A model generated the notes under the pieces. It searched no databases and had not been told where the DNA came from. It saw nothing but the letters and a program-made list of their open reading frames with translations. Shown here one piece after another: positions 12,409-24,612 of a DNA stretch of 64,000 nt. The stretch lies in contig NC_073692.1 of assembly GCF_029784155.1 (NCBI RefSeq), positions 20,651,359-20,715,358 of the forward strand, written 5' to 3'. Source of the DNA: Uranotaenia lowii (lineage: Eukaryota > Arthropoda > Insecta > Diptera > Culicidae). The stretch's first letter is position 1. The number at the start of each line of letters is the position of its first letter. The translations under genes and the position numbers were made by a program.

Positions 12409-12565
12409 AAGCCTAGTCCACACTAGGCAACATGAACTGCGATTTTTGTCATGAGTCGAACTTTGTTGTTGTTGGATACCTGAGACGATCTCAGTGTCTC
12501 CCGAAGAAAATGGGAGACACTGAGACCGTCTCGAGACGAACCGTCTCCTAGTGTGGACAAGGCTT
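12409..12565. mobile_element. Small MITE with concentric inverted repeats
   Basis: Outer inverted repeats AAGCCTAGTCCACACTAGG and CCTAGTGTGGACAAGGCTT differ at one position. A second inverted pair inside (GAGACGATCTCAGTGTCTCC, then its near-inverse) folds around a 9-bp loop near 12511-12519. It is 157 bp long, non-coding, and has no clear target duplication. Confidence 0.65.
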
Positions 12566-15016
12566 ATGTCTTCAAATTAGAAATGGTTACTCATATAATT
12601 TGTCATTTTTTTTAAACGGATTTAGCCCTAATGTTCATGAACATTGAAAGTGAGACTATGAAATTGAAACTGCAAAAAAAGTTGACATTTGCATCAGTTT
12701 GACTATAAAAAAAGTGTTTTTGAAAACACTTAACCAAACTCTAAGTATTGGTTGAAATACATAATAGGACTATTGAAATACCCAATCAATTTAAGGACTG
12801 TTCACGAAAAAAGGTGGACACGGATTATAAGCATACAAGCTAGAATTATGAAATTTATGTTGAATTGTTTGTTAAACTCTGCTTTAAGGAATACAGGTGA
12901 AAAAATGTTGAAAAAGTTGCATTGAAGCTGGTGGAGCAAGGTGGAGTTAGGCGGATCAATTCTGGAGAAATTATGAAAGAAATAGTTATTATTCCATAAA
13001 TGGGTTATAATTTTGAAGGCTGTGAAGTTTTCGGTGTTTAAAAGAATAAAGGTGTTGTGTGATGTTTTTTTATGGTTTTCACTGAAAAATCAAGACAAAA
13101 ATTCACAAACCGCATTAACAATAAACTTGGTAAAAATCTATAATCAGTACAAAATTTCATAACATTGCATTAATTTGAGCCAGAAACCCATAGTTTATAT
13201 GAGCGTGATAAAATTCATGAACCATAAATATAAAAAATCTGTGAAATCAGTGAAAATTTACAAAATTATGAGTTCTATGATACCGATTCAGTGACGAAAA
13301 TCTGTTCAAAGTTCAATGAAATTATAATTTTTATGTTATTTCGGCACCCTTGGGCACAAGAGACAAGTTTTGAGACACAAACAACAAGCCGTTTGTCAAC
13401 TTTTTCTTAAGACCCCTTAGTAGTTTAAAATCGATTCATCATAGTTAAATGCTGTTCTACTCGAAACGTGACACATGTTTTAGTTCTTTCCACAGTTTCG
13501 ATAAACAAACAGAAAAAAAAACAGGGGCTAAAACCCACTAACTCGGACATTGAAAAAAGCAAATTCAACGAAAGGCACCTGTTCGAGTACCTTTTTTTTC
13601 AGCCCATAACATCCGCACATCGAGGAATTGCATTGCGTTACATTTTTTTTTTTTACTTTTGCCTTGCGCACTATCATGTTTCCGCAATCATCATATGTCG
13701 AGTAGCTGCGTGTTGCGCACCTTTCGTGTGCCTCAAAATGCAACTGCTTTCTGGCGGCCGGACGCCTTTAAAAGCTTCAAGACACCCGGCGTCTTCGGAG
13801 TTCTGGTCCCCTTACGAAAGATTGTAGCAAGCAAATATTTACCCATCCGAGTACTGAGGCCCGTTGAAGGTTTCGTTCTCGATCGCCAAACAGAGGGAAC
13901 GCACATCCTGTCCCAGAAAAGATCAATAACGTTGTATTTCGTTGGGATGGGACTTATTTCCTTCCGGAAGTTTCAGTTCCGTTTCGAGAGCACTTGTTGC
14001 AATGTCGGATGGATTCAGGCAGTAGAAATTTACCGCTTCTATCTTGACTGAATGATTGGATAAACATTGGCTTCCTGGGTCAAATGTTTTAAAACGGCTT
14101 TTTCGTTCCCGTAAGAGTACTTCCTGATCTGAATCCATGATTGAAAAAATGTATTTTTCTAATTTCGATTAGAAGCTGGCAAAATTGACGTTCGTCAAAC
14201 CAGATGGATGGAAGTCTGTGGCATTCGTCTCGCTGAAAATTGAATTACAAAACAACTCTAAAGTTCACAACACAACTTTTACCATCCATCACGTATAACT
14301 AGAAATCGTGAAAAGTCACGTTTAACGCGACATCAATTTGCATTTGACTTTCAACTACACGCCTCCCACATTATAAGCGTTTGCGCATTTCTTCCAGAAG
14401 AGCGGTGAGACCCATGGATGGAAAAAAGTGGTGTTCGGATAATTTCTACATTGTTTTTTTTTTCAAAATCAAACGTAGGATTTAGAATGTTTAGTTTGAT
14501 TTCAAAAAGACGTGTAGATCAATTATCCAAACGCTTACCCTAGAGCCCTATTGAGTTGTCATCGGAATCGAATAATCTCTAGTACCATTGCATCTAGAAA
14601 CCGACTAATTGGACTTGGAAATGATCCATCTGCGCATTCGCTAGAATGGAATGGCTGGCGTAGTTCGAAGATCTGCATTTACTGTAATCAATTCCGCCCA
14701 CAATTTGTTGTATCCCAATCAAAATAGGAGAAAAATACCGCATAATAATCACATTCTCCTCGGAGTTATAGTTGATTCCTACAATATGTAGTAGGTAGAC
14801 GTAGAAATAGAAAATGCGGGTGGTAGGAAAATGTTGCGCTCATTCTTCCCGGGCGCCTTTTTCCTATTCAATTATTTACCTAAAGGGTTGCAGAACACCT
14901 ACATTCATTCGTTCGTATCGTCCAGTGAAGTGATTACACCGACATCTAGCAATCACAATCTTCTTTACCCGATGCAAAATCGATCGATGAATGAATGGAA
15001 GATCTTCGTTCAGACA
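12566..15016. other. Non-coding stretch; GC-richer at 13600-14150
   Basis: AT-rich to about 13600. It then has more balanced composition up to about 14900, with overlapping frames of 119 and 130 codons that lack any recognisable domain. No gene is called. Confidence 0.4.
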
Positions 15017-16599
15017 GTAGGGGAGATGGGGGCATAATGGCCACCTTAAGGAAAACGGTTATTTAACCCTTTAATGCATAGTGTTGTTTTAAAACAACAC
15101 TAATCAAAATCCAAATATCTTGAAAACGCATAGATATTTTTGAATAATGTATTCACAAAAAATATTCTAGAGATTAAAGGAAATTAGCCCATGGTATTTT
15201 TATTACTTTTTTTCAATGTATGTATGAGATATCTAACAAAATATGCGGAAAAATTGCAAAAATCAAATTTATTTATTTTTTTTGAAAAAAGTAGTTTTTG
15301 GAAAATCGCTCTTATTTCTTCAGATTTGCAAATTCTTACAAATTTTTTAATCTCAATCAATCACAAACACCTTCTTGCACCCAATTAACAAGGTTTTGAT
15401 GAAATTAGCAAAACCGTATTGAAATTAATTAAGAATTTCAAAAAATATTTTTCAACTTTGATGCGCCATAACTTTTATTATACTCAAAATAACGACTTCA
15501 AACCTGTTGAGTATTGTTTTTCAAATTAAAATGTTATTATTTTACTGAATCAATAACTGCAATTCTCATTTTAAAAAAGTCATGCATTAAAGGGTTAACC
15601 ATAGAAAATAGCTATAATATGGAGGTTACATTATTGTTTCGTGTTCAGACACTTGAAAAGCCTATTCCCTAACGGGCTGAAACGTGAAAAACTAGATGAA
15701 AACGTTAAAAAATGCATTTTAAAAAAATTTGCCAAAAGCTGAAAACCAGCCACTGTGGAGGCATAATGAGAACCCCCCCTGAGGCAGTATGAGCACCATT
15801 AATCAGAGCAAGATGTGCGTTTTTGCCGGAGAATCTAGCAGCGAATTCAATTCGATGAAGTCAGGTGAGTCGTAGTTTCATCAAACAAAGCAATAACAAA
15901 ATAATCTAGGTCTGTTTGTAGAATACAAACAATTCACGCACGCTCATACATTAAGTGCTTTGTTCGGAGGATGATGCTACTAGCCGTATAATGTAACAAT
16001 AAAAAAAATCGATCATGAATTGTGAATGGAAAAAAATCACCTCGAACAGAAATCTAACTCTAGTCTTTTGATTACCTCTCCGACACCTTACCAATAGGCT
16101 AAATTGTCGGATGAAAACTAGTCAAGGTGTGGCGCTTTAAATCAATTTTAATTCGCTGCTAGATTCTACGGCAGAAAATGCTCATTATGCCTCGATAATA
16201 TGGTGCTCTATATGCCCCTAGTCAACAAATTTAAGTAAAAACGTGTTTTAAAATTGATAAAAGTGAAAAATCAAAAATTTTATGATGGTAAAAATTGAGA
16301 AACAATCTGTACATCATGTTGCAGTGCGTACATTATTGATCAAGGTTTTTTTAAGATCATAAGAGCTTATTTCGTGGTGCTCAAAAATTATAATATTTTC
16401 GTAACTTTAGAACCAAGCTAGTTCTTTTTAAATATCTCTGTAAAGATGATAAGGAGATTCTTTTTTTTGTGAAAAATTAATACTATAGGAAGTACGAAAC
16501 AAATCCTCATGAAAATTTATTTAAGAAAATACGCACTTTCGTAAAAAAGCGTAGTTCTCATTATGCCTCGGGTGCTCATTATGCCCTCATCTCCCCTAC
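15017..16599. mobile_element. 1.58-kb non-autonomous TIR element, GTAGGGGAGATG ends
   Basis: The left end is GTAGGGGAGATGGGGGCATA and the right end inverted is GTAGGGGAGATGAGGGCATA, one mismatch in 20. ACA flanks both sides (15014-15016 and 16600-16602), a possible 3-bp target duplication. GCATAATG-like motifs recur inside at about 15760, 15785, 16180 and 16560. There is no transposase frame. A TTAA-flanked MITE is nested at 15067-15594. Confidence 0.7.
15067..15594. mobile_element. piggyBac-like MITE, TTAA target site
   Basis: TTAA stands at both sides (15063-15066 and 15595-15598). The inverted ends are CCCTTTAATGCAT, 13 bp and perfect. TTAA targets with CCC-starting termini are characteristic of the piggyBac superfamily. 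The 528-bp interior is AT-rich and non-coding. It lies inside the larger 15017-16599 element, so it inserted later. Confidence 0.75.
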
Positions 16600-16602
16600 A
16601 CA

Positions 16603-17299
16603 AATGTATTGGTCCGGTTGATTGGATTGTGATCTGCTCAGAGTTTTGTTTTGTTGGGGATGCTGCTGATGCTTCTGTCTCGGTCTTTATTTTTAGCTTT
16701 CTCATTCACGAAGAACACGTTTCGCGCCACCATCATTGCATTGCATATTGCCGTTGGTGATTGTAATTATCGATCTCTCCCCGCCATGAGATAAGAGGAA
16801 TGCATCGCGACTTATTTCGCGCATACATACGAGATATGCGAATTATCGTGGAATAATTTCCTGGTCGATGAACCGCGATCAATGTATGTATGTTGAGGAA
16901 ATTGGTTTGGGCAAGAATGTTTGCAGCGTGAGCATTCCGATGGTTTTGCGAAGAAAGGAGTGTATAAGATTTTTGTTCAAATATTTGTTCCACCATTTAG
17001 CGGTTTTATTTTTGAGGAATCTTGTAACTTCGCTTCGATCCTGATGGAACTAATCGCCAAAAACATTGATAAAAATTAAGTTTTCTTTAGGGATCATTTT
17101 TTTGTATGCGTTATGGTTGTAATTATACCGAGAGATTGATAGCAGAGCTTCTGGAGATTGAATGGAATGTTTTGACACCTTGCTTTGCAATACGTTATTC
17201 TAATTTTGGGGATGCCATGATTTCTTTAAAATCTTAAAAGTCAAGTTGATCATTTCTAAAATTTGAGTTTATTTGTGTGAAATCTTACGCGGTTTTTCG
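16603..17299. other. Non-coding stretch
   Basis: No gene or repeat is recognised. Confidence 0.5.
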
Positions 17300-19558
17300 A
17301 GGGACTGCCGATTACCTACCTAAGGGTCCGGCGCCGATTGACCGACGCATAGGGCTGAGATAAAAGATCTCCACTGCTGGCGATCCGGAGCCAGCGTCTT
17401 CACTTGCTGCCAGCCAAGGTTCTCGTCAACTGTGCGGATTTCAGCGGCTAGACTTCGCCGCCACGAGCTTTTGGGCCTGCCTCTTTTCGATGCCCATCTG
17501 GATTCCAGTCAAGCGCCTCTCTGCAAATCTCGTTTTCATCTCTTCGCAGCGTGTGCCCAATCCATCTTCACTCACGTTCCCGAATCTCGATTTCTAGCGC
17601 CTTTTGATGACACCGGCGATGAAGTTCAACCTTTGAGATCCAGTTGCCAGGCCACCAAGCGCGGATGATGTTCCGCAGGCAGCGATTCACAAAAACTTGC
17701 AGTTTTCGCGTCGTCACCGCATATGTGCACCAAGTTTCGCACCCGTACAGCAATACGGATTTGACGTTTGAGTTGAAGATTCGGATCTTAGTTCGTAGAG
17801 AGATCTGGCGTGACCGCCAGATGTTTCGGAGACTCGCAAACGCGAATCGGGCTTTTCTGATCCGGGTTTCGATGTCCTTCCTGGTACCACCATCAGGCGT
17901 AATCTGGCTACCAAGATACTGGAAGCACTCCACTGTCTCAACCTGTTTTCCAGCAACCACGAAATTGGAACGATTTTCTGTGCTGATTTCCATCGACTTG
18001 GTTTCCGACATTGATTTTGAGACCTGCTGCCTTGGAGCTTTCGGTGAGGTCGTCGAGTTTGCTCTGCATGTCTTGTTGTGTGTGGGCGAGCAAAACAATA
18101 TCGTCAGCCAGGTCAAGGTCGTTCAGTTGCTCAATTGCTGAAGGATTCCACGGCAATCCTCGGTTTGGTCAACAGTCAATCGATCCAGTCAAGATCTCAT
18201 CCATTACGATGAGAAAAAGCAGCGGTGACAAAATACATCCCTGTTTCACTCCAGCAGTTACCGGGATTGGTTTGGACAAGACACCGTCGTGCAAGACCTT
18301 GCACGAAAATGCCTCGTACTGTGCTTCGATGAGATGGACTAGTTTCTCTGGGACCCCTCGTCGTCTAAGAGCAGCCCAGATGTTTTCGCGGTTCAGTCGG
18401 TCAAATGCTTTTTCGAAATCAACGAACACCAACAGAAGAGAGTCCTGGAATTCGTTGATTTGTTCCAGTATTATTCGTAGCGTTGTGATGTGGTCCACAC
18501 ATGATCGTCTGGATCGGAAACCAGCTTGTTGCCGTCGGAGTGTAGCGTCGATTTTCTCCTGGATCCTGTTCAGGATCACTTTGCAGAGTACTTTAAGGGT
18601 TGTACAGATCAAAGTTATGCCACGCCAGTTACCGCACTCTGTTAGGTCTCCTTTCTTTGGGACCTTTACGAGGATACCCTGCATCCAGTCGGCCGGGAAT
18701 GTTGCAGTATCCCAAATGTCAGCGAAAAGACGGTGCAACATTTGTGCTGACAAGGCAGGGTCAGCTTTGAGCATTTCAGCAGGAATGCAATCGATTCCAG
18801 GCGCTTTGTTGGATTTCATGTCCTTGATTGCCGCTTCTATTTCAGCCATTGAGGGCGCTTCCGAGTTGACGCCATTAATGCGACTTACTGTGGGCGCCTC
18901 GAGCTGCGGGTTCTGTTGGCCATCGCTATTTGTAACTCGGAAAAGTTGTTCAAAATGCTCAGTCCAAATCTTGAGCTAATCTGTTCGATCTGTCAGCAGC
19001 TGACCTGTTCGGTCTTTCAGCTGCATTCTTGCATTAGTCCTTGCACCACTAAGGCGGCGAGAAATATCATATAGTAATCGGATATCTCCAATGGCGGCGG
19101 CTCTTTCTCCCTCTTCGGCTAGGGAGTTTGTCCAGGCTCTCTTGTCTCGTCTACAAGCTCGTTTAACTGCATTTTCCAGCTCCGCATATCGTAAGCGGGC
19201 GGCTGTTTTGGCTGACCCGGTACATGCCTGCTCAATTCCGAATTTCGCCTTTCTCCGATCATCGATCATCCTCCAGGTTTCATCCGACATCCATTCACTC
19301 CTTCTTCCACAAACTTTACCGAGAGTACCATGGCTCGTCGTGATAAAGGCATTCTTGATTCCACACCACTGTTCATCGACTGTTCCGTCTGTCGATAGCT
19401 CCGAGGCTCGGGATTACAGCTGTTCAACGTATGCCCTTTTCACCTCTGGATTCTCCAACCGTCGGACGTCGTATCGACACCCGACTTTCTCCTCGCGCCG
19501 ATGGACACGCGCAACTCTCAGTCGTATCTCGCCAAGGACGAGGTGATGGTCAGATGCA
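17300..19558 (-). pseudogene. RTE-like LINE, 5'-truncated endonuclease/reverse transcriptase
   Basis: A decayed LINE ORF runs on the minus strand. From the 5' end I see the endonuclease tail (SDHHLVLGEIRLRV, near 19540), then a linker, then reverse transcriptase motifs NKAPGIDCIPAEML, GNWRGITLICTTLKVL, FEKAFDRLNRENIW, AGVKQGCILSPLLF and LADDIVLLAHT, where L replaces the usual F/Y before ADD. The C-terminus has FQYLGSQITPDGG, LLYGCETW and GRPKSSWRR, ending in a TAG at 17320-17322. Reading is broken by in-frame stops at 19414-19416 (TAA), 18976-18978 (TAG), 18169-18171 (TGA) and 17568-17570 (TGA), and by a one-base frameshift near 18008. The endonuclease N-terminus is missing. The element is dead. 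The RTE-like assignment rests on the C-terminal motif style and is moderate. Confidence 0.85.
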
Positions 19559-19869
19559 ATGCCGATTCGTTAAAACTTATTGCATTTTTTTTTTCAATCA
19601 TTGAAATAGAGGCATTTTATTTGTCTTGCATTTCGAAATGATGACCTCGAAAGATGTCGTTTTAGTAATATTATGGTGTTGAATTGAAACAGTAAACTTC
19701 AAATTTTAAAGGAAGGACAATCGGACCTTAAAAAAGAACCAGATAAATTGTAACGTGTCGTTAAGTTTTGTATGAAAATTGCTGATTTGTAAATAATCAA
19801 TTAAGTGTTCGCCGACAAATTCAATTTATAAACGCTCCTAAGGAAAGCTACCTGGGTGGAAAGCGGTGC
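19559..19869. other. Short non-coding stretch between two transposon remnants
   Basis: Nothing is recognised; AT-rich. Confidence 0.5.
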
Positions 19870-20474
19870 CTGAACTGCCTCAGTTCAGGATGTGGCCAAA
19901 AACGTAGCCCCTTTCGGCATTTTCCATCGTACCAATGTATTATTGGATCGTAAGACAAATAAGAAGCAAAAGAAATCGAAGCCAAGTAAAAAACAAGCCG
20001 TTTTTGTCAAACCAAGAGCTCGTAAATAAGCATGATCGCCCAGTACTGTTTTGACCGGATTTAGCATCAGTCCACTACTCAAAAGACACTATGGCTTGAT
20101 ACAAATAAAAAAAAAGTCCAGATTCTACGGAAGGAGATGAATCCGCATCCGCATTGTCCTCAAGCGAAACCGGTTGAAACTTTTTGGGCCCTTACCAAAT
20201 CGTATTTGAGAAAGCATGTGAAGATTCTATCGAAAACTTCTCGAAATACTGTAAAAGTGCCCAAAATCATCTCAAATATGACTGTGATAAAGTTAATGAG
20301 CAGTCTTCTATCAAACATTGAATCACTGGCCTACGATTGACTGGAACCCCTTTTTTTCATCGATTCACTGTAAAAGAAGACTATAATGAACATAAAAGTA
20401 AAACAAAAATGTACTCCTAAATTGTGTTTAAACTGTTCATATTAAATCGTTCGTAGACATAATGGGACACCCTA
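19870..20474 (+). pseudogene. Tc1/mariner transposase remnant (C-terminal part)
   Basis: Translation of the plus strand, across stops and frame changes, gives a catalytic-core tail: PDLASVHYSKDTMA (second catalytic D), then NPHPHCPQAKPVETFWALTK, where the E of PVE matches the third acidic residue. About 38 residues separate them. The frame from 20137 to 20340 is the longest intact piece (67 codons). The right terminus ACATAATGGGACACCCT, followed by TA at 20475-20476, looks like a mariner inverted repeat next to its TA target. I find no matching left terminus, so the 5' part is lost. Confidence 0.7.
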
Positions 20475-22118
20475 TATCAGCTCAAAGGAAATTTCGTTAG
20501 TTTGACCTGTGAAATTCATGAAAATAACCTTGTTCAAGGTAGCTAAGTTTAAAATACGGTAAGGTTGGTGGCTATGCTCAGTAGGCTGGGTAATGGTAGA
20601 TAATGTGCTACTCGAGTCCCCATACACCCAACCTTCGGGTAGTATTCATATCACCTTTTAACTTACAACCCGGATTCTCAACCTTCCCGTGGTGCTAGCA
20701 GGAGTGCGAGCAACCTTGGCGGAGATCGGATACCTAAATCCGGTAGACGCTTTTGTCGCATGCAGACGGATCCCAAAAGAGAAAAGAGTTCTCTTGCGAG
20801 ATAGTGAGGTTAGTTGCGGGCTTTGCGAGCCTGTGACTACAAAAAATACAAGGAACGGACAATGAACAACAAGACGAAAAGGGACCAGCGATTGGAAACT
20901 TGGAACATAGAACTGTCGATCTCTGAATTTCATGGGCAGAACCCACCTGCTCTACAACGAATTGAAGTGACACAATTTTGACATCGTTGCACTGCAGGAG
21001 GTATTCTGGAAAGGCTCCAGGGTACGAACGTTCAAAGACGGGCATGCCATCTTCAGAGCTGCGGCAACACACACGAGCTTTTATAGTGATGGGGAAGATG
21101 AAAAGCGCGTGATCGGGTGGTGGCCGGTCGAACCACGAATGTGCCGATTGAGAATCAAGGGTCGGTTCTTCAACATCAGCATCATCAACGTGCACAGCCC
21201 TCACCTCGGCAGTACCGATGACGACTAAGACGAATTCTAAGCGTAGCTGGAACGTGAATCACAGATCGTCATCGTTAACGCTCAGGTCGGCCAGGAAGAG
21301 GAATTCAAACCGACAACTGGAAGGTTCAGTGCGCACCAGCTAACCAACGAAAATCTCCAAACGAATGGCCGCACGTAGTACCATTTTCAAGCATCGCCTC
21401 CCACACAAGCACACATAGAGATCACCGTACCAGACGCAATAACAGATTGACCACGTTCTGAGAGAAAGTCGACACTTCTCGAACATTATTGACGTCAGAT
21501 CCTGTCAAGGCACTAATTCAGACCATTATCTGGCGATCGTGAAGATGCGCCTAAAACTCTTCGTAGTGAACAACATACGAAACCCACGCCCACCTTGGTT
21601 GAATATCGCACGACTGAAGCAAGCTGAGGTCACGTCAGACTATGCGCAATCGCTCGAAGCATTGCTGCCGGCTTCTGGCCATCAAGACCATCACCCTCAC
21701 CATCACCATCAAGATCAACAGCGTGGCGGAGAACGTTACGGGCATGTGGTTCGATTTCGACGGAACAATTGAAATAAGCACCATTCAAAATGTGGAAAAT
21801 CACCGACAACGGAAGAGGAAGCGAGTCCGAATTTTCCAGGAGAAAAGCGCCGCCTTCAGGAGGAGGAGCTCGAGGAACTGGAGCAGCTACATCGTTCCCA
21901 AGAAACACAAAAGTTCTATCAGAAGCTCAACGCATTCCGCAAAGGCTTCGTGCCGCAAGCCGAAATGTGCCGGGATAAGGACGAAGGCATCCTGACGGAC
22001 AATCGTGAGGTGATCAAAAAGTGAAAGCAGCACTTTGATGAACACCTGAACGGCGCACATGCAGGAGACCAAAACGGTGGAGGAAACTACATCGCCGGGG
22101 TAGCCACTAGCTGAATAG

Positions 22119-22831
22119 CAGTGATTGAATTTTGCTGAGCATGAATTGATCAACCATCTCTCGCTCATCGCTCGGAAGCAAAGGTTGCTTTGAGGCAGCG
22201 AAAACGACAAAACCGATGATGCATACGCTCTCACATGGCCCGCCTTCAAGAAGCAATATACATTCGAGGCAGCGAATCCAAAAAACCAAACGAATGGCTC
22301 TCACTCATCTCCTGTTACCTACATTCTTGAGGGAACCGAATTCAAAAGGCAGAGCAAACCCGAGTCTCCTCGTTTGTGCCTGGATCGAATACCCGAGGTT
22401 TTTCTGCTATTGCTGTTATTGCACAGCAACCGCACGCAGGCAGCTAGTTTTTTCATTTCTTTTCCTCCCCTCTCTTTGCTCCATACGTTGCCGGCCTATG
22501 CAATGCAATAAGTTCGGTTGTTGTCGTTGTTGCCTCAACCTTTGCGGCGAGGTTGAAGATGTTCTCCTCAACGACAGCTATAGGCTTGAGTCCATCAAAT
22601 TCAATAACGTAAATGAGTATGTGTGCCTCGTCTACTTCATGCATCATGTAGCGACCGAACGTTGAGAGAGTTCGTTCTGAGCAGCGAACGGATAGTGTCT
22701 CTCGGAGCAGATCCTCCTCATGGGGGGAGGTTTGAATGAATGTATATGTATTCCTGTATTACTATACGAGGCCTCAAAGTGTGTATTTTGAATGCCTCTG
22801 ATGAGAAAATGGTTGAGAATTTCAATCACTG
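22119..22831. mobile_element. hAT-like non-autonomous element, 713 bp
   Basis: Termini CAGTGATTGAA and TTCAATCACTG are perfect inverses. The 8-mer CTGAATAG is identical at 22111-22118 and 22832-22839. CAGTG termini with an 8-bp duplication define the hAT superfamily. No transposase frame is present; the longest frame (149 codons) has no hAT motif. It interrupts the LINE between endonuclease and reverse transcriptase segments. Confidence 0.85.
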
Positions 22832-23617
22832 CTGAATAGCAACAAATCGGTTGGGAAGGATGGCATTGCAGCTGAACTCATCAAAATGGGCCCGGACAAG
22901 TTGGCCGATTGCCTACACCGGTTAATGGTCCGGATCTGGGACACAGATCAGCTACCGAAGGAGTGAAAGGAGGGGGTTACATGCCCCATCGACAATGACC
23001 TGTGTGTGACTTATTGGACTGTGATAACTACCGAGCGATCACTGTCCTCAATGCCGCCTACATAGTATTGTCCCGAATCTGAGTCTGCTGCCCAACGCCA
23101 CAAGCAAACAGATTCGGGGGAAGTCATCAGGCCCGCTCACACTACGGCAAATCCTCCCAAAAATGCCGGGAACACCAAGTCCCTACGAACTGTCTATTCA
23201 TTGACTTCAAAGCCGCATACGACACGATCGACCGTGACGAGCTATGGAAAATCATGGACGAGAACGGCTTCTCCGGGAAGCTGACCAGACTGATTAAAAA
23301 AACGATGGATGGAACGCTGTGCTGTGTGCGGGTTTCGGGTGAACTGTTGAGTTCATTCGAATCACGCAGGGGTCTTCGACAAGGCGATGGTCTATTCTGC
23401 ATGATGTTCAATGTGGCGCTAAAGGTGTTATTCGACGAGCGGTGGTTGAAATGCGGGGCACGACTTTCAACTGATCCAGTCAACTTATTTGCTTTGCCTA
23501 CGACATTGACAAAGTCGGCCGATCATCTGCGGCGCTGGAGGAGATCTACCGCAAACTCCAACGCGAAGCAGGATGGATTGGGTTGATGATTGATACGTCC
23601 AAGACGAAGTACATGCT

Positions 23618-24058
23618 CTGCCGCTCATAGCAAGTCCGTCCCATTTGCGTTTTCATCATTTTTCAGTTTATCGCTGGAAACACTTTAATTCTATCTGTAG
23701 TTTCAAGAGAAAACTTTGTTTTCAGTACTTTGTTCTGATAAACATTGAAAAAAACCTCAAGTAAATTTGTCCCATTGAACGAATCATCGCAAGTCGGTCC
23801 CATATGGCATAAATCATCGCAAGTCGGTCCCACAGCCATAAGGGCCCAGCAAATGATTTTCAACAGAATCAAAACAGAAAGATAATCCTTATAAAGCGAA
23901 AATCTTTCATTATCCGTAGCAGTGACAAATTCTGTTGATTACTTTGATTAAAAACGCATTCAAGGGCCGAATTACCGTTGGACTTTTTACGATTTTTTAA
24001 TGCCGTTTTTCTCATTTCAACAAAAACGCAAATGGGACGGACTTGCTATGAGCGGCAG
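23618..24058. mobile_element. 441-bp TIR element with 4-bp target duplication
   Basis: Begins CTGCCGCTCATAGCAAGTCC and ends with the exact inverse. The perfect inverted repeat is about 36 bp. TGCT flanks both sides (23614-23617 and 24059-24062); removing the insert and one TGCT restores the LINE reading. Two copies of CATCGCAAGTCGGTCCCA, 30 bp apart at about 23787 and 23817, resemble the terminus (GCAAGTCCGTCCCA). It is non-coding. A 4-bp duplication does not match hAT (8), Tc1/mariner (TA) or piggyBac (TTAA); the superfamily is undetermined. Confidence 0.85.
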
Positions 24059-24567
24059 TGCTGGCCTGCGGATCCGAAACTGAACGAACTCACTTGTCCA
24101 ATAATCACAACGTCACAATCGACGGCGACGAGCTGGAGATAGTCGAAGATTCTGACTATCTCGGCTCACTGGTGACCGTAGATAACGACACTAGCCGTGA
24201 GATCCGGCGGCGAATGATCAGCAAATTTGCGCGTACTATGGACTCCACAAGCAACTGCGGTCGAGAAGACTTATCCCTCGCACAAAATGTAACCTGCACA
24301 ACGCTCAATAGACCGTTTAAAGCAAGAGAAATGGATATTGCTCGAGGAGGACCTGCGCACACTCGGAGTATTCGAACGACGAGTGTTGAAAATCATTTTT
24401 GGCGGCATGCAGGAGGACTAAGTGTGGAGGCGAAGGATGAACCACGAGCTCGCTTGACTCTACGGCGAACCCTTTATCCAGAAGGTGGCGATGGCTGGAC
24501 GGATACGCTGGGCAGGACGAAATAAGCAGGAGCGCAGCGAGCGAAGTGGGGGCATCTTATCGGGCAT

Positions 24568-24612
24568 CTCACATACGCCAGACCAAGTATGATGTATGAT
24601 GGCGTATGTGAG
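24568..24612. repeat. Perfect 13-bp hairpin at the 3' end of the LINE
   Basis: CTCACATACGCCA and TGGCGTATGTGAG are exact inverses around a 19-nt loop. It follows the LINE C-terminal coding remnant directly, where a 3'-UTR hairpin might serve reverse-transcriptase recognition. Confidence 0.6.

Larger units (their letters stand above)
20680..24612 (+). pseudogene. RTE-like LINE with two later insertions
   Basis: An old endonuclease/reverse transcriptase LINE. Endonuclease traces: LETWNI near 20895, IVALQEVFW near 20980, RFFNISIINVHSP near 21165, NAQVGQEEEF near 21280, NSDHYLAIVKMRL near 21520. Reverse transcriptase traces: NSNKSVGKDGIAAELI near 22850, CLFIDFKAAYDTIDRDELW near 23195, RRGLRQGDGLFCMMFNVAL near 23370. 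The C-terminus has DYLGSLVTVDNDTSREIRRR near 24155 and AMAGRIRWAGR near 24490. Many stops and frame changes make it non-functional. It is split by a hAT-like element (22119-22831) and a TIR element (23618-24058); removing both rejoins the LINE reading. The 5' boundary is uncertain. Confidence 0.8.

Noticed and set aside
13468..14051. Overlapping plus-strand frames of 119 and 130 codons
   Set aside because: No domain or codon signal; consistent with chance in a GC-richer stretch.
18011..18979. 322-codon plus-strand frame
   Set aside because: It is the antisense shadow of the RTE-like reverse transcriptase, whose motifs lie on the minus strand.
22216..22665. 149-codon frame inside the hAT-like element
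   Set aside because: No hAT transposase motif is present; the element's ends and duplication define it as non-autonomous.
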